Positions 36,458 through 46,431 of a stretch of DNA of 64,000 bases are shown one piece after another. The translations under genes were made by a program, and so were the position numbers. Every line of letters begins with the position of its first letter. Within the stretch, counting starts at the first letter, position 1. This stretch comes from Agrilactobacillus yilanensis. Its GTDB lineage: Bacteria; Bacillota; Bacilli; Lactobacillales; Lactobacillaceae. The notes under the pieces are model-generated. The model did not search any database, was not told the DNA's origin, and saw only the letters and a list, made by a program, of their open reading frames with translations. The DNA lies in contig NZ_RHOY01000007.1 in NCBI RefSeq assembly GCF_003946725.1, positions 58,399 to 122,398 of the forward strand, given 5' to 3'.

Positions 36458-39088
36458 TTAGTTATTAGCCTTCAGTTCTGCAATTCTAGCGTTTACAGTT
36501 GCTTGTTTTGCTTCGTAATCTGCTTGTTTTGCTTTTTCTTCATTTACAATCTTTTCAGGTGCTTTCTTCACAAAATTGGCATTGCTTAATTTCTTAACAA
36601 CGCGATCAATTTCACCTTGTAATTTTTGAGCTTCCGTTGCCAACCGTGCAATTTCATCATCAATATTAATTAATTCGGCTAACGGTACAAAAATTTCTGC
36701 ATTTGTAATGATTGCCGTCTTAGCCAATTTTGGTGCTTGGACCGTTTGGGCAATAGTCAATGCTTTAGGATGGGCAAAGCGCTGAATATATTCTTGATTG
36801 GCTTCTAAGATTTTTTGAATACTGTCATCTTTGACTTTAATCAAAATATCAATCGGTGATGATAACGGCGCGTTCACTTCAGAACGAATATTCCGAACCG
36901 CCCGGATAACATTAATCAAAACACTCATTTGTTCAATCGCTTGAGCATCTTCAAATTCAGCGTGCACTGTAGGATAAGGTGCCACACTAATTGAATCTCC
37001 TGCATGCGGCATATCCAGCCAAATTTCTTCAGTTACAAACGGTACAATTGGGTGCATTAATTTTAGAATTTGATCTAACGCATAAGCTAGGTTGTAACGT
37101 TTATGAGCTTTTGCAGCCACATCTTCACCAGCTAAAACTTCTTTACTCATCTCAATATACCAGTCACAAAAATCATTCCAGATGAAGTTATAAAGCACTC
37201 GGCCGGCTTCCCCAAATTCAAACTTCTCAAATAAACGGGTCACTTCTTTAACCGTTGCATTTAGCCGTGCAAATAACCATTTGTCTGCCAAATCAAATTG
37301 TGCTGTATCTGGCAAATCTGTTGGTGCTGGCGTGTCTTCTAAATTCATGATGACATAACGGCTGGCATTCCAAATTTTGTTAATGAAATTCCAAGCAGCA
37401 TCCATTTTATCATAAGAAAAACGCGTATCTTGGCCCGGTGTAGAACCATTAGATAGGAACCAACGCAGTGCATCGGCGCCATATTTCGCAATCACATCCA
37501 TTGGATCAATCCCGTTGCCTAAAGATTTACTCATCTTCCGGCCCTGTTCATCACGGATTAAGCCGTGGATTAACACATTCTTAAATGGTCGCTGATCGGT
37601 AAACTTCAGCCCTTGGAAGATCATCCGAGCAACCCAAAACGGAATAATATCATAACCGGTAACTAAAGTATTAGTTGGATAGTAGCGCTTGTAATCTGGT
37701 GCATCCGTGTCAGGCCAGCCCATTGTTGAAAATGGCCAAAGTGCACTAGAGAACCAAGTGTCCAGCACATCGGCATCTTGCGTCCAGTTTTCAGCATCAG
37801 CAGGCGCTGTCATCCCAACATAAATTTCGCCGGTTTCTTTATGATACCAAGCAGGGATACGATGGCCCCACCACAATTGTCTAGAAATAACCCAATCATG
37901 AATGTTATCCATCCATTGTGTGAATGTATTTTCAAATCGTGCAGGGACAAAATCTACCCGTTGATCCGTTGCTTGATTTTTTAAAGCTGCATCTGCTAAT
38001 GGCTGCATTTTAACAAACCATTGCGTTGATAATCTTGGCTCTACTTGCGCGTCTGAGCGTTCTGAATGGCCGACACTATGTGTGATCGGTTCAATGCTTA
38101 ATAAGTAGCCAGCTGCCTTTAAATCGGCAACAATCGCCTTTCTAGCCGTAAAGCGATCCATCCCTACATATTTACCAGCATTTTCATTCATTGTGGCATC
38201 GTCGTTCATAATATTAATCCGTTGTAAATCATGACGATTACCAACTAAAAAGTCATTAGGATCATGGGCAGGCGTAATTTTAACAGCACCAGTCCCAAAT
38301 TCTTTGTCAACATAATGATCTTCAATAATTTCTAATTCCCGATCAAATAATGGTAAAATCACTTTTTTGCCGACCATATCTTGGTAACGTTCGTCGCCAG
38401 GATAAACCGCAATGGCTGTATCCCCAGGAATTGTTTCCGGCCGAGTTGTGGCGATTTCAATTGAACCAGAGCCATCTGCTAATGGATAACGAACATGGTA
38501 AAGGGCACCTTGATCATCTTTGTGAATGACTTCGATATCTGACAAAGCCGTCTTTAGTTCTGGGTCCCAGTTGATAATATATTCCCCACGATAAATCAGG
38601 CCTTGCTTATATAAATCCACAAATACTTTGCGGACAGCCTTAGATAAGCCGTCATCTAAAGTAAAACGTTCCCGGGAATAGTCTACAGAAATCCCCATTT
38701 TAGCCCATTGATCTTTGATGGTTTGACCATATTCATCTTTCCAAGCCCAAACTTGATCAATGAATTTTTCTCGACCTAAATCATAGCGCGTAACACCTTG
38801 TTCTCTTAACTTAGCCTCAACTTTAGCCTGTGTGGCAATACCGGCATGGTCCATCCCGGGCAACCACAAAACATCATAGCCTTGCATCCGTTTTTGGCGA
38901 ATAATCATATCTTGTAACGTTGTATCCCAAGCATGGCCTAAATGTAATTTCCCAGTGACATTAGGTGGTGGAATTACAATAGAATATGGCTTTGCTTTTT
39001 GATCCCCACTTGGTTTGAATAATTTGGCATCCAGCCACTTTTGATAGCGGCCCGCCTCTACTTTTTGCGGTTCATATTTTGTTGACAT
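36458..39088 (-). CDS. valS: Valyl-tRNA synthetase
   Basis: A class I synthetase of 876 residues charging tRNA-Val and editing Thr. HLGH is at about residue 50 ([13 protein letters not shown]), KMSKS at about 525 ([11 protein letters not shown]), and the C-terminal tRNA-binding coiled coil (about 810-876) is present. The ATG at 39088 is chosen because MSTKYEP is the family start, but the better ribosome-binding match (AAGGGG) lies further upstream near in-frame GTG codons at 39100 and 39112, so a few more residues are possible. It is preceded by a T-box. Confidence 0.96.
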   Translation of the reverse strand: MSTKYEPQKVEAGRYQKWLDAKLFKPSGDQKAKPYSIVIPPPNVTGKLHLGHAWDTTLQDMIIRQKRMQGYDVLWLPGMDHAGIATQAKVEAKLREQGVTRYDLGREKFIDQVWAWKDEYGQTIKDQWAKMGISVDYSRERFTLDDGLSKAVRKVFVDLYKQGLIYRGEYIINWDPELKTALSDIEVIHKDDQGALYHVRYPLADGSGSIEIATTRPETIPGDTAIAVYPGDERYQDMVGKKVILPLFDRELEIIEDHYVDKEFGTGAVKITPAHDPNDFLVGNRHDLQRINIMNDDATMNENAGKYVGMDRFTARKAIVADLKAAGYLLSIEPITHSVGHSERSDAQVEPRLSTQWFVKMQPLADAALKNQATDQRVDFVPARFENTFTQWMDNIHDWVISRQLWWGHRIPAWYHKETGEIYVGMTAPADAENWTQDADVLDTWFSSALWPFSTMGWPDTDAPDYKRYYPTNTLVTGYDIIPFWVARMIFQGLKFTDQRPFKNVLIHGLIRDEQGRKMSKSLGNGIDPMDVIAKYGADALRWFLSNGSTPGQDTRFSYDKMDAAWNFINKIWNASRYVIMNLEDTPAPTDLPDTAQFDLADKWLFARLNATVKEVTRLFEKFEFGEAGRVLYNFIWNDFCDWYIEMSKEVLAGEDVAAKAHKRYNLAYALDQILKLMHPIVPFVTEEIWLDMPHAGDSISVAPYPTVHAEFEDAQAIEQMSVLINVIRAVRNIRSEVNAPLSSPIDILIKVKDDSIQKILEANQEYIQRFAHPKALTIAQTVQAPKLAKTAIITNAEIFVPLAELINIDDEIARLATEAQKLQGEIDRVVKKLSNANFVKKAPEKIVNEEKAKQADYEAKQATVNARIAELKANN

Positions 39089-39124
39089 CTTAGTTTCCAC
39101 GAAACAAAACACCCCTTTTTAGAT

Positions 39125-39390
39125 TCAATGAAAAATAAAAAGCACTCACCCTATATACATAGGACGAATGCTCTCGCGGTACCACCTAGCTTGGTTTTAA
39201 CTAAACCCAACTCAATCAGATAACGGTCTAATATACCGGGTGAATTTACTGAATTCAAATCACCTGCTCCCAAGCTACTAGTTCTAATTTGAAAAAATAA
39301 GAAATGTTTCAGCCCAGCATTTCTCTCTCTAAAGCTTTTTCAAAATTTACCACTCTTGTTCATCGCATTTTTCATCATTATAAAGCGAAC
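39125..39390 (-). promoter_or_regulatory. T-box leader of valS (Val)
   Basis: Minus strand: Stem I with AGAGAG in the distal loop, specifier loop GAACTAGTAGC with GTA (Val) at 39278-39276, T-box AGGTGGTACCGCG (about 39189-39177) and a terminator (AGCAtTC..CCTAT/ATAGG..GAgTGCT then T5) ending near 39137. Codon and downstream enzyme agree. Confidence 0.93.
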
Positions 39391-39391
39391 T

Positions 39392-40057
39392 TTAGAATTG
39401 GTCAACCATATCATTTTCAATTCTAGCTTGATTGCGATTAGACAAATAAATCAAATTTTGCAGTTCAGACGTTAAGTCAATGTAACGTACCGTCATCCCT
39501 TCAGGAATATCCAAACGTTCCGGTGCAAAATTCAAAACAGCGTGAACACCAGCCGCAGCTAAATTCTGCAGCACTTGATTGGCATCAGAACTAGGCACGG
39601 TCGAAATGGCCGTGGTAATTTCATTTTCTTTAATTTTCTCTTTTAATAAATCCATGCCATAAATCGGTACCCCACTGACAATCGTATCTGTCAACGTTTC
39701 ATTAACTTCAAAAGCAATAGTAATCTGTAAGTTCGGGTTGCGACGAAAATTATTTTTAATTAAAGCTAGTCCTAAGTTACCAACACCAATTAGAGCAATT
39801 TTTTCTAAGCGTTCAATATTTAAAACTTTTGCAAAAGTTTTTTCCAAAAAAACAACGTCATAACCATAACCACTGCGGCCTAATTCACCAAAGCAAGAGA
39901 AATCTCGGCGAATCGTTGCAGAAGGTACGTGAACAATTTTACTGAATTCCTGAGACTTAATCCGTTGTACCTGATTTTCTTCTAACATTTTGAGATACCG
40001 GTAATACATAGGAATTCGTTCAGCGGTTGCATTAGGTAAATCGATGATATTTTTCAT
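39392..40057 (-). CDS. rex: Redox-sensing transcriptional repressor Rex
   Basis: Represses fermentation and respiration genes when NADH/NAD is low. The N-terminal winged helix (about 1-80) includes VPSATIRRDFSCFGELGRSGYGYDV, and the Rossmann NAD-binding domain begins IALIGVGNLGLAL (about 87-99). It is 221 residues. GAGGTAG precedes the ATG. A Rex operator-like sequence in its own leader suggests autoregulation. Confidence 0.96.
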   Translation of the reverse strand: MKNIIDLPNATAERIPMYYRYLKMLEENQVQRIKSQEFSKIVHVPSATIRRDFSCFGELGRSGYGYDVVFLEKTFAKVLNIERLEKIALIGVGNLGLALIKNNFRRNPNLQITIAFEVNETLTDTIVSGVPIYGMDLLKEKIKENEITTAISTVPSSDANQVLQNLAAAGVHAVLNFAPERLDIPEGMTVRYIDLTSELQNLIYLSNRNQARIENDMVDQF

Positions 40058-40072
40058 AACGGCTACCTCAGT

Positions 40073-40090
40073 TTGTAAGTTATTTCACAT
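40073..40090 (-). promoter_or_regulatory. Rex operator in the rex leader
   Basis: Minus strand ATGTGAAATAACTTACAA matches the Rex consensus TTGTGAAATAATTCACAA at 15 of 18 positions. It lies between the -10 and the rex start, a classic repressing position. Confidence 0.7.
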
Positions 40091-40093
40091 AAT

Positions 40094-40122
40094 ATAGTAC
40101 CACTTTATGCAAACGCTGACAA
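40094..40122 (-). promoter_or_regulatory. Promoter of rex
   Basis: Minus-strand TTGTCA (40122-40117), 17 bases, TACTAT (40099-40094), immediately upstream of the Rex site. Confidence 0.7.
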
Positions 40123-40171
40123 CATTTCTAATCAAAACATTTAAATCCCCGCTATTTCAAAGCTTTTAGAA

Positions 40172-40227
40172 CAAAAAAAGTCTGTTCAGCATGGTTATTA
40201 GAAAGCGCCATGTTGAACAGACTTTTC
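40172..40227 (-). terminator. Terminator after iscS-thiI
   Basis: AAAAGTCTGTTCA and its complement form a long stem (about 40177-40195 with 40207-40225), with T7 on the minus strand. Confidence 0.9.
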
Positions 40228-40234
40228 AAAATCT

Positions 40235-41467
40235 TTAAAGTAACTCGGAGATTTCTTGATTTACAGCATCATCTTGATGCAAGAATTTCTCACCAGCTTG
40301 TATCTTCGTAATTTCTACACCGGCTAATGCCCGTTGTTCCAAATCTTCAATGGCCAATGCTTGTTCGTAATGCCGGGCTTTTTGCGTATCTGGATGGGTT
40401 TTAGGCTGTGGTGGGGCAAAGATTGTGCAACAATCTTCAAACGGTTGAACTGATAGATCAAAAGTATCAATCTTGCGTGCAATATCAATGATCTCTGTCT
40501 TATCCAAAGTTGCTACGGGCCGCAAAATTGGCGTTGTGGTGACATCATTAATGGCCGCCATACTTTCCAAAGTCTGCGAAGCCACTTGACCAACAGATTC
40601 CCCATTAAAAATAGCTAACCCCTGGCGTTGCGCCCGCAATTGATCTGTCAACCGCAGCATGAAACGCCGTTGGACCGTCATCAAATAACCTTCAGGTACT
40701 TTTTCTTTGATCGTTTCTTGAATTTCAGTAAACGGTACTTGAATAAAGGTCACTGGTCCAGCATAAGCTGCAATTTTACCAGCTAATTCTTTAGCTTTAT
40801 TCAACGCATCTTTTGTTGTATAAGGCGGGCTGTAGAAATGCACCATTTCGATCTCAACGCCTCGTTTTAAAGCCAAATAGGCTGCAACCGGCGAATCAAT
40901 TCCACCAGATAACATTAACATGCCCTTACCCGCAGTCCCCACTGGTAACCCTAAGGCGCCTTGGACCGTCAAGTAAGAAACATAAAAGCCATCCCGGCGA
41001 ACTTCCACCCGAACTTTGACGTCTGGCTGTTTCATTTTAACAACTAAATCCGGCCGAGCATCGGTAATAAAGTCGCCGACAGCCAAATTAACATCATTTG
41101 TATCTAATTCATAGTCATGAAAAGAGCGACGGGTGTTAATTTTATAAGACATCCCCGCAGTTGGCGCAGCTTCATTCACCATTTCTAAAGCGACTTGTTT
41201 GACTTGTTCAAAATCGTCAATGGACACACGAACGACTGGTGAATAAGTTTGAATACCAAAAACGTGATCTAACGTTGACATGATTGCTGTGGCATCTTCA
41301 CCATTTAAAACGATGTGCATCCGGTCCCGTTTAGGATGAATGCGGATTTCTGGAAATGGACGCAGTGCTTTTGTAATATTGCCGTTTAAGCGTCCGATAA
41401 AATCTTTTCGATTTTTCCCCTTCGTAGACAGTTCCCCGTAACGGACCATCACTTCAGTATATTTCAT
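40235..41467 (-). CDS. thiI: tRNA 4-thiouridine synthase ThiI
   Basis: Activates U8 of tRNA for sulfur insertion. The 410-residue protein has an N-terminal ferredoxin-like and THUMP region (about 1-165) and a PP-loop ATPase domain with [17 protein letters not shown] (about 184-200). It lacks the C-terminal rhodanese domain found in E. coli ThiI, as is normal in Firmicutes. It starts 15 bases after the dedicated cysteine desulfurase, the likely sulfur donor. Confidence 0.96.
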   Translation of the reverse strand: MKYTEVMVRYGELSTKGKNRKDFIGRLNGNITKALRPFPEIRIHPKRDRMHIVLNGEDATAIMSTLDHVFGIQTYSPVVRVSIDDFEQVKQVALEMVNEAAPTAGMSYKINTRRSFHDYELDTNDVNLAVGDFITDARPDLVVKMKQPDVKVRVEVRRDGFYVSYLTVQGALGLPVGTAGKGMLMLSGGIDSPVAAYLALKRGVEIEMVHFYSPPYTTKDALNKAKELAGKIAAYAGPVTFIQVPFTEIQETIKEKVPEGYLMTVQRRFMLRLTDQLRAQRQGLAIFNGESVGQVASQTLESMAAINDVTTTPILRPVATLDKTEIIDIARKIDTFDLSVQPFEDCCTIFAPPQPKTHPDTQKARHYEQALAIEDLEQRALAGVEITKIQAGEKFLHQDDAVNQEISELL

Positions 41468-41482
41468 TAAATTTGGTCACTC

Positions 41483-42646
41483 CTATTTCTTAAAATCTTG
41501 GTCATAAATCTTAGAAAAATGATCATAAACCTCATCAAATGCTTCAATAAAGGCATCTGCTTCAGCTAATGTATTTTTTTCGTCAAAACTCATCCGTACA
41601 GCGCTCTCTGCAATGTTGTTCGGTACAGCCATTGCCTTTAAGGTCCCTGATTCAGCACCTTTTTTCGAAGAGCAGGCACTCGTTGTCGAGATATAAATAT
41701 CCTTTAGTTCAAAGGCATGAACGATTGTTTCACCCCGAACGCCAGGAATACTAAAACATAAAATATGCGGTGCAAATTGCGGCGTATCTTGTGAGAATAC
41801 CACAACATTCGCCTTTTGTTCAATATGTTCTTTGATTCGGCGCTTAACCGCTGCTTGACGGGCTACTTTGTCAGCTTCATCCGTTAATTCTATCCGTAAA
41901 GCCTTCGCCATCGCTGCGATACCTGGTGTATTTTCTGTACCGCTACGCATATCCCGTTCTTGGCCACCACCGGTCAACAATGGTTGAAATAGCCGGTGCC
42001 GTTTGGCGTAAATAAACCCAACGCCTCTAGGACCATGAAATTTATGCGCAGAGAAAGTCAAAAAGTCTACTCTTGGTTCTTGGAGTAAGTCGTCTAAACC
42101 TTTTCCCAGCGCTTGAACAGCATCCACATGAAAATGAATGGTTTGGTAATCTTCTAAAACTTGGGCCAGTTCATGAATCGGCTGAACAGCGCCTATTTCA
42201 TTATTAACTGCCATAATAGATACTAAAATCGTATCTGGTCGAATCGCTGCCTTTAAACTTTTGGCAGAAACGAAGCCTTCTTGATTCACAGGAAAATACG
42301 TTACTTCAAAACCTAATTTTTCTAGCTGCTTCATCGTATTCTTAACGGCCCCATGTTCAATCTGGGAGGTAATAATGTGTTTGCCAAAAGGTGCTTTTTC
42401 CATAGCAGTGCCCTTAATCACCCAGTTATCGCCTTCTGTGCCGCCACTGGTGAAAAAGATTTCGTCCATTTGACAGTGCATTAAATTCGCAACTTGCTGC
42501 CGAGATTGTTCCAATAAATCAAATGCTTTTTGTCCAACAGCATGCAAGCTAGATGGATTGCCCATGAAATTTTGACTCACTTTAACATAGGTGTCTAATA
42601 CGGCTGGATCAATCTTCGTCGTGGCACTATTATCAAAATATATCAT
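41483..42646 (-). CDS. iscS: Cysteine desulfurase (IscS/NifS-like)
   Basis: A PLP enzyme that releases sulfur from cysteine, probably for tRNA thiolation by ThiI. It has the PLP lysine in FSAHKFHGPRGVGF (about residue 200) and the catalytic Cys loop STTSACSSKKGAES (about 325). The length is 387 residues. The pair iscS-thiI is a known Firmicutes arrangement (NifZ/ThiI). A terminator after ezrA lies upstream. Confidence 0.95.
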   Translation of the reverse strand: MIYFDNSATTKIDPAVLDTYVKVSQNFMGNPSSLHAVGQKAFDLLEQSRQQVANLMHCQMDEIFFTSGGTEGDNWVIKGTAMEKAPFGKHIITSQIEHGAVKNTMKQLEKLGFEVTYFPVNQEGFVSAKSLKAAIRPDTILVSIMAVNNEIGAVQPIHELAQVLEDYQTIHFHVDAVQALGKGLDDLLQEPRVDFLTFSAHKFHGPRGVGFIYAKRHRLFQPLLTGGGQERDMRSGTENTPGIAAMAKALRIELTDEADKVARQAAVKRRIKEHIEQKANVVVFSQDTPQFAPHILCFSIPGVRGETIVHAFELKDIYISTTSACSSKKGAESGTLKAMAVPNNIAESAVRMSFDEKNTLAEADAFIEAFDEVYDHFSKIYDQDFKK

Positions 42647-42703
42647 ATCTTAGCCTCTTATCGTAAAATTTACTTACAAATTATAACAAATAAGCCGCTA
42701 CAA

Positions 42704-42755
42704 AAAAAGAGAGGTGGGCTCAAAAGTAATTTTTGAGTCAACTTCTCTTTGTTGG
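42704..42755 (-). terminator. Terminator after ezrA
   Basis: AAAGAGA/TCTCTTT and CTCAAAA/TTTTGAG arms with two or three internal mismatches, then T7 on the minus strand. The plus-strand RNA pairs slightly better but has no T tract. Confidence 0.65.
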
Positions 42756-42801
42756 CGGGGGTTAGGCTATGCTTTAAATCACCCCATCTTTTGTGACGCG
42801 C

Positions 42802-44514
42802 TTATACTAACGAGTTCTTTTTACTTTGATAATAGCTGTCTTCAATTTTCTTATAAGCGCCGGGTTCGAGTTGTTCTATCACTGTGGCAACACGGTCTAA
42901 GGCAGCTGAATAGTTATATTCGATATTAAATAGGTGGGTGGCGTCACTAACCGCGTTGGCGACGTCGGTATTTTCAGAGCGATATTTATTGGCGTACTGC
43001 AACATTTGCTGGCCTAAGTAGGCGGCGTCAATTAAATCTTCTGTTTTTTGTTTTAACAAATCAATATCTTTTTGCGTCAGCATTAATTGTTTTGTAATCT
43101 GATCTAAATCAATTTTGACCTGATTCAAGTCATGCTTTAACTGGTTTACTTCATCCACCACAACATAATAAAAATCTAAATAGTCTTTGGATAACCCCGG
43201 CAAATTAAACTGGCTTACCCGCCGTTTTACGTTCCGGACGGTTGCTTCAAAGTCTTTCACACTTGTTAGCGCCAGCTGTTCACCCTTATGTAGCGCGGCT
43301 ACTTTTTCATGAATACTGACTTGTGTTGTTTCAGTTTCTTTCAAAGTTTCTCGATATTTCTTAAAATCAGCCGCCACCACCGAATAAATGGCATTCTTTT
43401 CGGCAACCGCTTGAATATCTTGATCAAAACTGCTCTGAAGCTCATGCAGCTTTTGACGCAAAGCTTGGGTTGTTGTCAGTTCATCGTTAGTAAAGATATA
43501 ACTTTGATTTAAATGATCTAATTCATTTAACAAATTCTGATTTTGTCGTTGGGCGTGGGCAAAAAATTGATTCAGCCGATCTTGTTCTGCTTTAACAAAA
43601 GTCTGACTGTCAATTTCTGTTTGCATCACTTCATAAATATGGTCAATTTTCTCGCCTTCTTGTTTATTTCGATTTTTGACCATATCAATATCTAATTGTC
43701 CTAGTATTTGTAACGTTGTCATTTGAAAGCGCCGCAATTTAGCAATTTCACCGGGAACATCTACAGCCGGAAATAAAAATTGCTGTTTACGCAGCACATC
43801 AAACCCTTGCTGCTGTTCGTCTAATTGCGATGTAAAGTCATTAACAACTTGCGCATACAGCGGCCGAACGGCGATAATATGTGCTTCTAGCTGATCGATT
43901 TGTTTGTCAACTTGATTTAAAGCATTTTGTTCTTCTAAGTAATCGCTGCTGTGGTTTAACTTTTCCGCATTATCAAAGCCATTTTCAATGGTTGTTAATT
44001 GATTTTCTAAGGCGGTTAAAGCTGGTCCAAAAGCAAAAGATTGCGTTAACAACTGTTTACGTAAATCCTGATGCCGCGCTTTTAAGGCCGCAACTTTTTG
44101 TTCATTTTGTTTTGCCTTTTCTAAAATTTTGTCAAAGGCTTCTGAAACCTCAGCCATTTGCTTTTCGGCATCCCCTAAAGCCGATTCCGCCTGCCGAATT
44201 ACTTTCTTGCTGGTAGGAAAATGAACCATTGAATTGTCATCTTGCGCAGTCGTTAAAATTTCATTAATTTTGTCAAATCCGGCAGTCGTTAGGGTATGAT
44301 AAGTTGTCCCCCATTTTTGATAACTGCTCAAACTTTCGCCACTCAAATTTAAGGCATCAATTTTTTGAATCTTACCATCTTGTGGATGATTCGCTAACTC
44401 AAGCTGCCGGGTTTCTAATATTTTTATTTTCTTTCGATTTGACCCAATTTGATAGATCACTAAGATATAAGCAGCCAGCGCAAGAATTGCAACTGCTACC
44501 AAAAAGTACAACAT
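42802..44514 (-). CDS. ezrA: Septation ring regulator EzrA
   Basis: A negative regulator of FtsZ assembly and divisome/elongasome coordinator. It has one N-terminal membrane segment (about residues 2-21) and then about 550 residues of nearly continuous helix, rich in Gln, Leu and Lys, arranged as spectrin-like repeats. The C terminus QLEPGAYKKIEDSYYQSK resembles the end of other EzrA proteins. The ATG at 44514 with GGAGG 11 bases upstream gives 570 residues, the family length. Confidence 0.93.
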   Translation of the reverse strand: MLYFLVAVAILALAAYILVIYQIGSNRKKIKILETRQLELANHPQDGKIQKIDALNLSGESLSSYQKWGTTYHTLTTAGFDKINEILTTAQDDNSMVHFPTSKKVIRQAESALGDAEKQMAEVSEAFDKILEKAKQNEQKVAALKARHQDLRKQLLTQSFAFGPALTALENQLTTIENGFDNAEKLNHSSDYLEEQNALNQVDKQIDQLEAHIIAVRPLYAQVVNDFTSQLDEQQQGFDVLRKQQFLFPAVDVPGEIAKLRRFQMTTLQILGQLDIDMVKNRNKQEGEKIDHIYEVMQTEIDSQTFVKAEQDRLNQFFAHAQRQNQNLLNELDHLNQSYIFTNDELTTTQALRQKLHELQSSFDQDIQAVAEKNAIYSVVAADFKKYRETLKETETTQVSIHEKVAALHKGEQLALTSVKDFEATVRNVKRRVSQFNLPGLSKDYLDFYYVVVDEVNQLKHDLNQVKIDLDQITKQLMLTQKDIDLLKQKTEDLIDAAYLGQQMLQYANKYRSENTDVANAVSDATHLFNIEYNYSAALDRVATVIEQLEPGAYKKIEDSYYQSKKNSLV

Positions 44515-44665
44515 AAAAAGCACATCCTCCAAAATAAAAATTCTATAAATTTGCATATATTTGAAATTGATATTAAAATCTACGTTAAATTATACCAGAT
44601 TGTGACACTTCTAAGTATTAAAAACTTTTTTAGTTGCTTTCTATTATATGAAAAGGATTGATTTA

Positions 44666-45133
44666 ATGACTGAAAACCCATTGGCCATCTTGCCTGAACA
44701 GCTAGATGCCTTATTAACCGATGAAAAAAATAACATTGCCAACTTAGCAAATGCCTCAGCATTATTAATGCAAAGTTTACCAGATATTAACTGGGCTGGC
44801 TTTTATCTTTACAATACAGCACAAAAAACATTGGATTTAGGTCCCTTTCAGGGCAAAGTCGCTTGCATGCATATCCCAATTGGTGAAGGTGTCTGTGGGA
44901 CAGCTTTTGCGGAAAATAAAATATTGCGGATCGCAAACGTTCATGAATTTGCAGGTCACATTGCCTGCGATAGCGCGAGTAACTCTGAAGTTGTTTTCCC
45001 GCTGACCGTTGACAATGTCAAATATGGCGTTTTAGACATTGATGCGCCTATATTAGACCGCTTCAGCGCAGAAGATGAACAGATTTTAGGCGAATTTGCA
45101 AAAATATTGATGAAACACCTTGCTATTGCATAA
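44666..45133 (+). CDS. msrC: Free methionine-(R)-sulfoxide reductase (GAF domain)
   Basis: Reduces free Met-R-sulfoxide. A single GAF domain of 155 residues carries all three family cysteines: in KVACMHI, GEGVCGTA and HIACDSAS (about residues 78, 88 and 112). These form the catalytic and resolving pair. The ATG at 44666 with AAAGG nine bases upstream is preferred to one at 44648. It lies divergently from ezrA, upstream of rpsD. Confidence 0.92.
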   Translation: MTENPLAILPEQLDALLTDEKNNIANLANASALLMQSLPDINWAGFYLYNTAQKTLDLGPFQGKVACMHIPIGEGVCGTAFAENKILRIANVHEFAGHIACDSASNSEVVFPLTVDNVKYGVLDIDAPILDRFSAEDEQILGEFAKILMKHLAIA

Positions 45134-45149
45134 GCAAAGATGTTACACT

Positions 45150-45346
45150 AGCCCTTGTGTAAAATAATGCAGCGGCAAGTGGTAGATCCGGCAACAGTTG
45201 TTGGCACTACATGTAAATGTACTCAATAACGTTCAACTGTGTAACCTTACGGTGCTGCTAAGGTGAAGGTTGTAACATCAACTGAACGGCTACTGAACTT
45301 GTATTGAATTATTTTACTCCAACAAAATTATTGGAGGAATTCATTT
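45150..45346 (+). promoter_or_regulatory. Structured leader upstream of rpsD
   Basis: About 200 bases without a gene. Inverted segments are visible: a short hairpin around CAACAGTTGTTG, and a longer one from GTTCAACTG (about 45222) to TCAACTGAAC (about 45286) enclosing ACCTTA..TAAGGT. Ribosomal protein S4 autoregulates through its rpsD leader in Firmicutes, so this is a candidate S4-binding RNA. A weak promoter (TTGCTA, 18, TACACT at 45120-45149) may start it. Confidence 0.5.
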
Positions 45347-45958
45347 ATGTCTCGTTATACTGGCCCTCGCTGGAAATTATCCCGGCGCTTAGGTATCTCT
45401 TTATCTGGTACAGGTAAAGAATTAGCACGTCGTCCTTACGCTCCTGGTGACCACGGTCCCAATTCTCGTCGTAAGATCTCTGAATACGGCATGCAATTAC
45501 GTGAAAAACAAAAATTACGCTTGATGTACGGCTTAAACGAACGTCAATTTAGAAACCTTTTCGTTCGTGCCGGTAAAATTAAAGAAGGTAAGCATGGTGT
45601 TAACTTCATGATCTTACTTGAAAGACGTTTAGATAACGTTGTTTATCGTTTAGGTTTAGCAACAACTAGACCTCAAGCACGTCAACTTGTAAGTCACGGC
45701 CATGTGACTGTTGACGGCAAACGCGTGGACATCGCTTCTTACGAAGTTGAACCTGGCCAAGTTATTGGCTTGCGTGAACGTTCTCAAAACTTGGATATTG
45801 TTAATGCTGCTATTGAAGCAACAGTTGCACATCCAGCTTACACAGCTTTTGATGCTGATGCTAAAACTGGCTCATTAGTTCGTTTACCTGAACGTGATGA
45901 ATTAGAACCAGATATCGACGAAGCCTTAGTCGTTGAATATTACAACCAAATTCTTTAA
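45347..45958 (+). CDS. rpsD: 30S ribosomal protein S4
   Basis: A primary 16S rRNA-binding protein and assembly initiator, 203 residues. It begins [19 protein letters not shown] and carries the S4 domain (about 93-155) with [31 protein letters not shown]. It lacks the N-terminal zinc cysteines found in some S4 proteins, as usual for the C-minus form. It stands alone between a structured leader and a strong terminator, the usual Firmicutes context. Confidence 0.99.
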   Translation: MSRYTGPRWKLSRRLGISLSGTGKELARRPYAPGDHGPNSRRKISEYGMQLREKQKLRLMYGLNERQFRNLFVRAGKIKEGKHGVNFMILLERRLDNVVYRLGLATTRPQARQLVSHGHVTVDGKRVDIASYEVEPGQVIGLRERSQNLDIVNAAIEATVAHPAYTAFDADAKTGSLVRLPERDELEPDIDEALVVEYYNQIL

Positions 45959-45970
45959 TATTCAGTATGA

Positions 45971-46003
45971 TACACGCCTATTTTGGGCGTGTTTTTTTTT
46001 TGA
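45971..46003 (+). terminator. Terminator after rpsD
   Basis: ACACGCC and GGGCGTGT around a six-base loop, followed by T9. Confidence 0.92.
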
Positions 46004-46088
46004 CATTAAGCAGTTATTTTTTTGCTGCTTTTTAATCAGTTCAACAATTAAAAGGCAAATACGCTATAATATCCTATTTCCGTACTGA

Positions 46089-46148
46089 GCATAAAACAGG
46101 CCCCGAAAAACACATGTCTTCCATGTATTTTTCGGGGCTTGTTTATGC
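46089..46148. repeat. 60-base near-perfect palindrome at the end of the rrf2 fragment
   Basis: Arms of about 27 bases (46089-46116 and 46122-46148) with a five-base loop and two or three mismatches or bulges. The GC core is GGCCCCGAAAAA / TTTTTCGGGGC. The right arm contains the stop codon and final Ala codon of the truncated rrf2 gene. It could act as a two-way terminator. Confidence 0.8.
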
Positions 46149-46298
46149 TTTGACTAACTTGGGCATTATGCGTCTAATTATACTCTGATTGTCTTCTAAA
46201 CTGGCAGCGATTGCGGCACTAGACAAGTCCCCATCTGCATAAATTTTAACGTACGCTAGAATATGCACCGCGTCACTTAATTTGTGTGAAAATTTCAT
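46143..46298 (-). pseudogene. Truncated Rrf2 family transcriptional regulator (N-terminal 51 residues)
   Basis: Encodes MKFSHKLSDAVHILAYVK...SSAAIAASLEDNQSIIRRIM...KLVKA and then stops. This is the DNA-binding half of an Rrf2-type regulator (helix-turn-helix 26-48), whose full length is about 140 residues; the wing and the dimerisation helix are lost. The break follows the Ala of the usual KAGLL motif and falls in the arm of a 60-base palindrome, which suggests a deletion or rearrangement there. Too short for normal length filters. It may be inactive, or retain residual DNA binding. Confidence 0.8.
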
Positions 46299-46431
46299 GG
46301 TTACACTTCATCTTTAATCCTCTATTACCAGCCTAAAGCACCTACACGTTAATTTCTAGTTATCGTCAAGATATTAAAATTCAGCCTGATAGTTGCACTT
46401 TAAGAACGCTACATGCCTTCCAGTTGGGTAA

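Noticed and set aside
42656..42801. A possible gene between iscS and ezrA
   Set aside because: The short plus-strand frame there runs across the ezrA terminator and continues antisense into ezrA.
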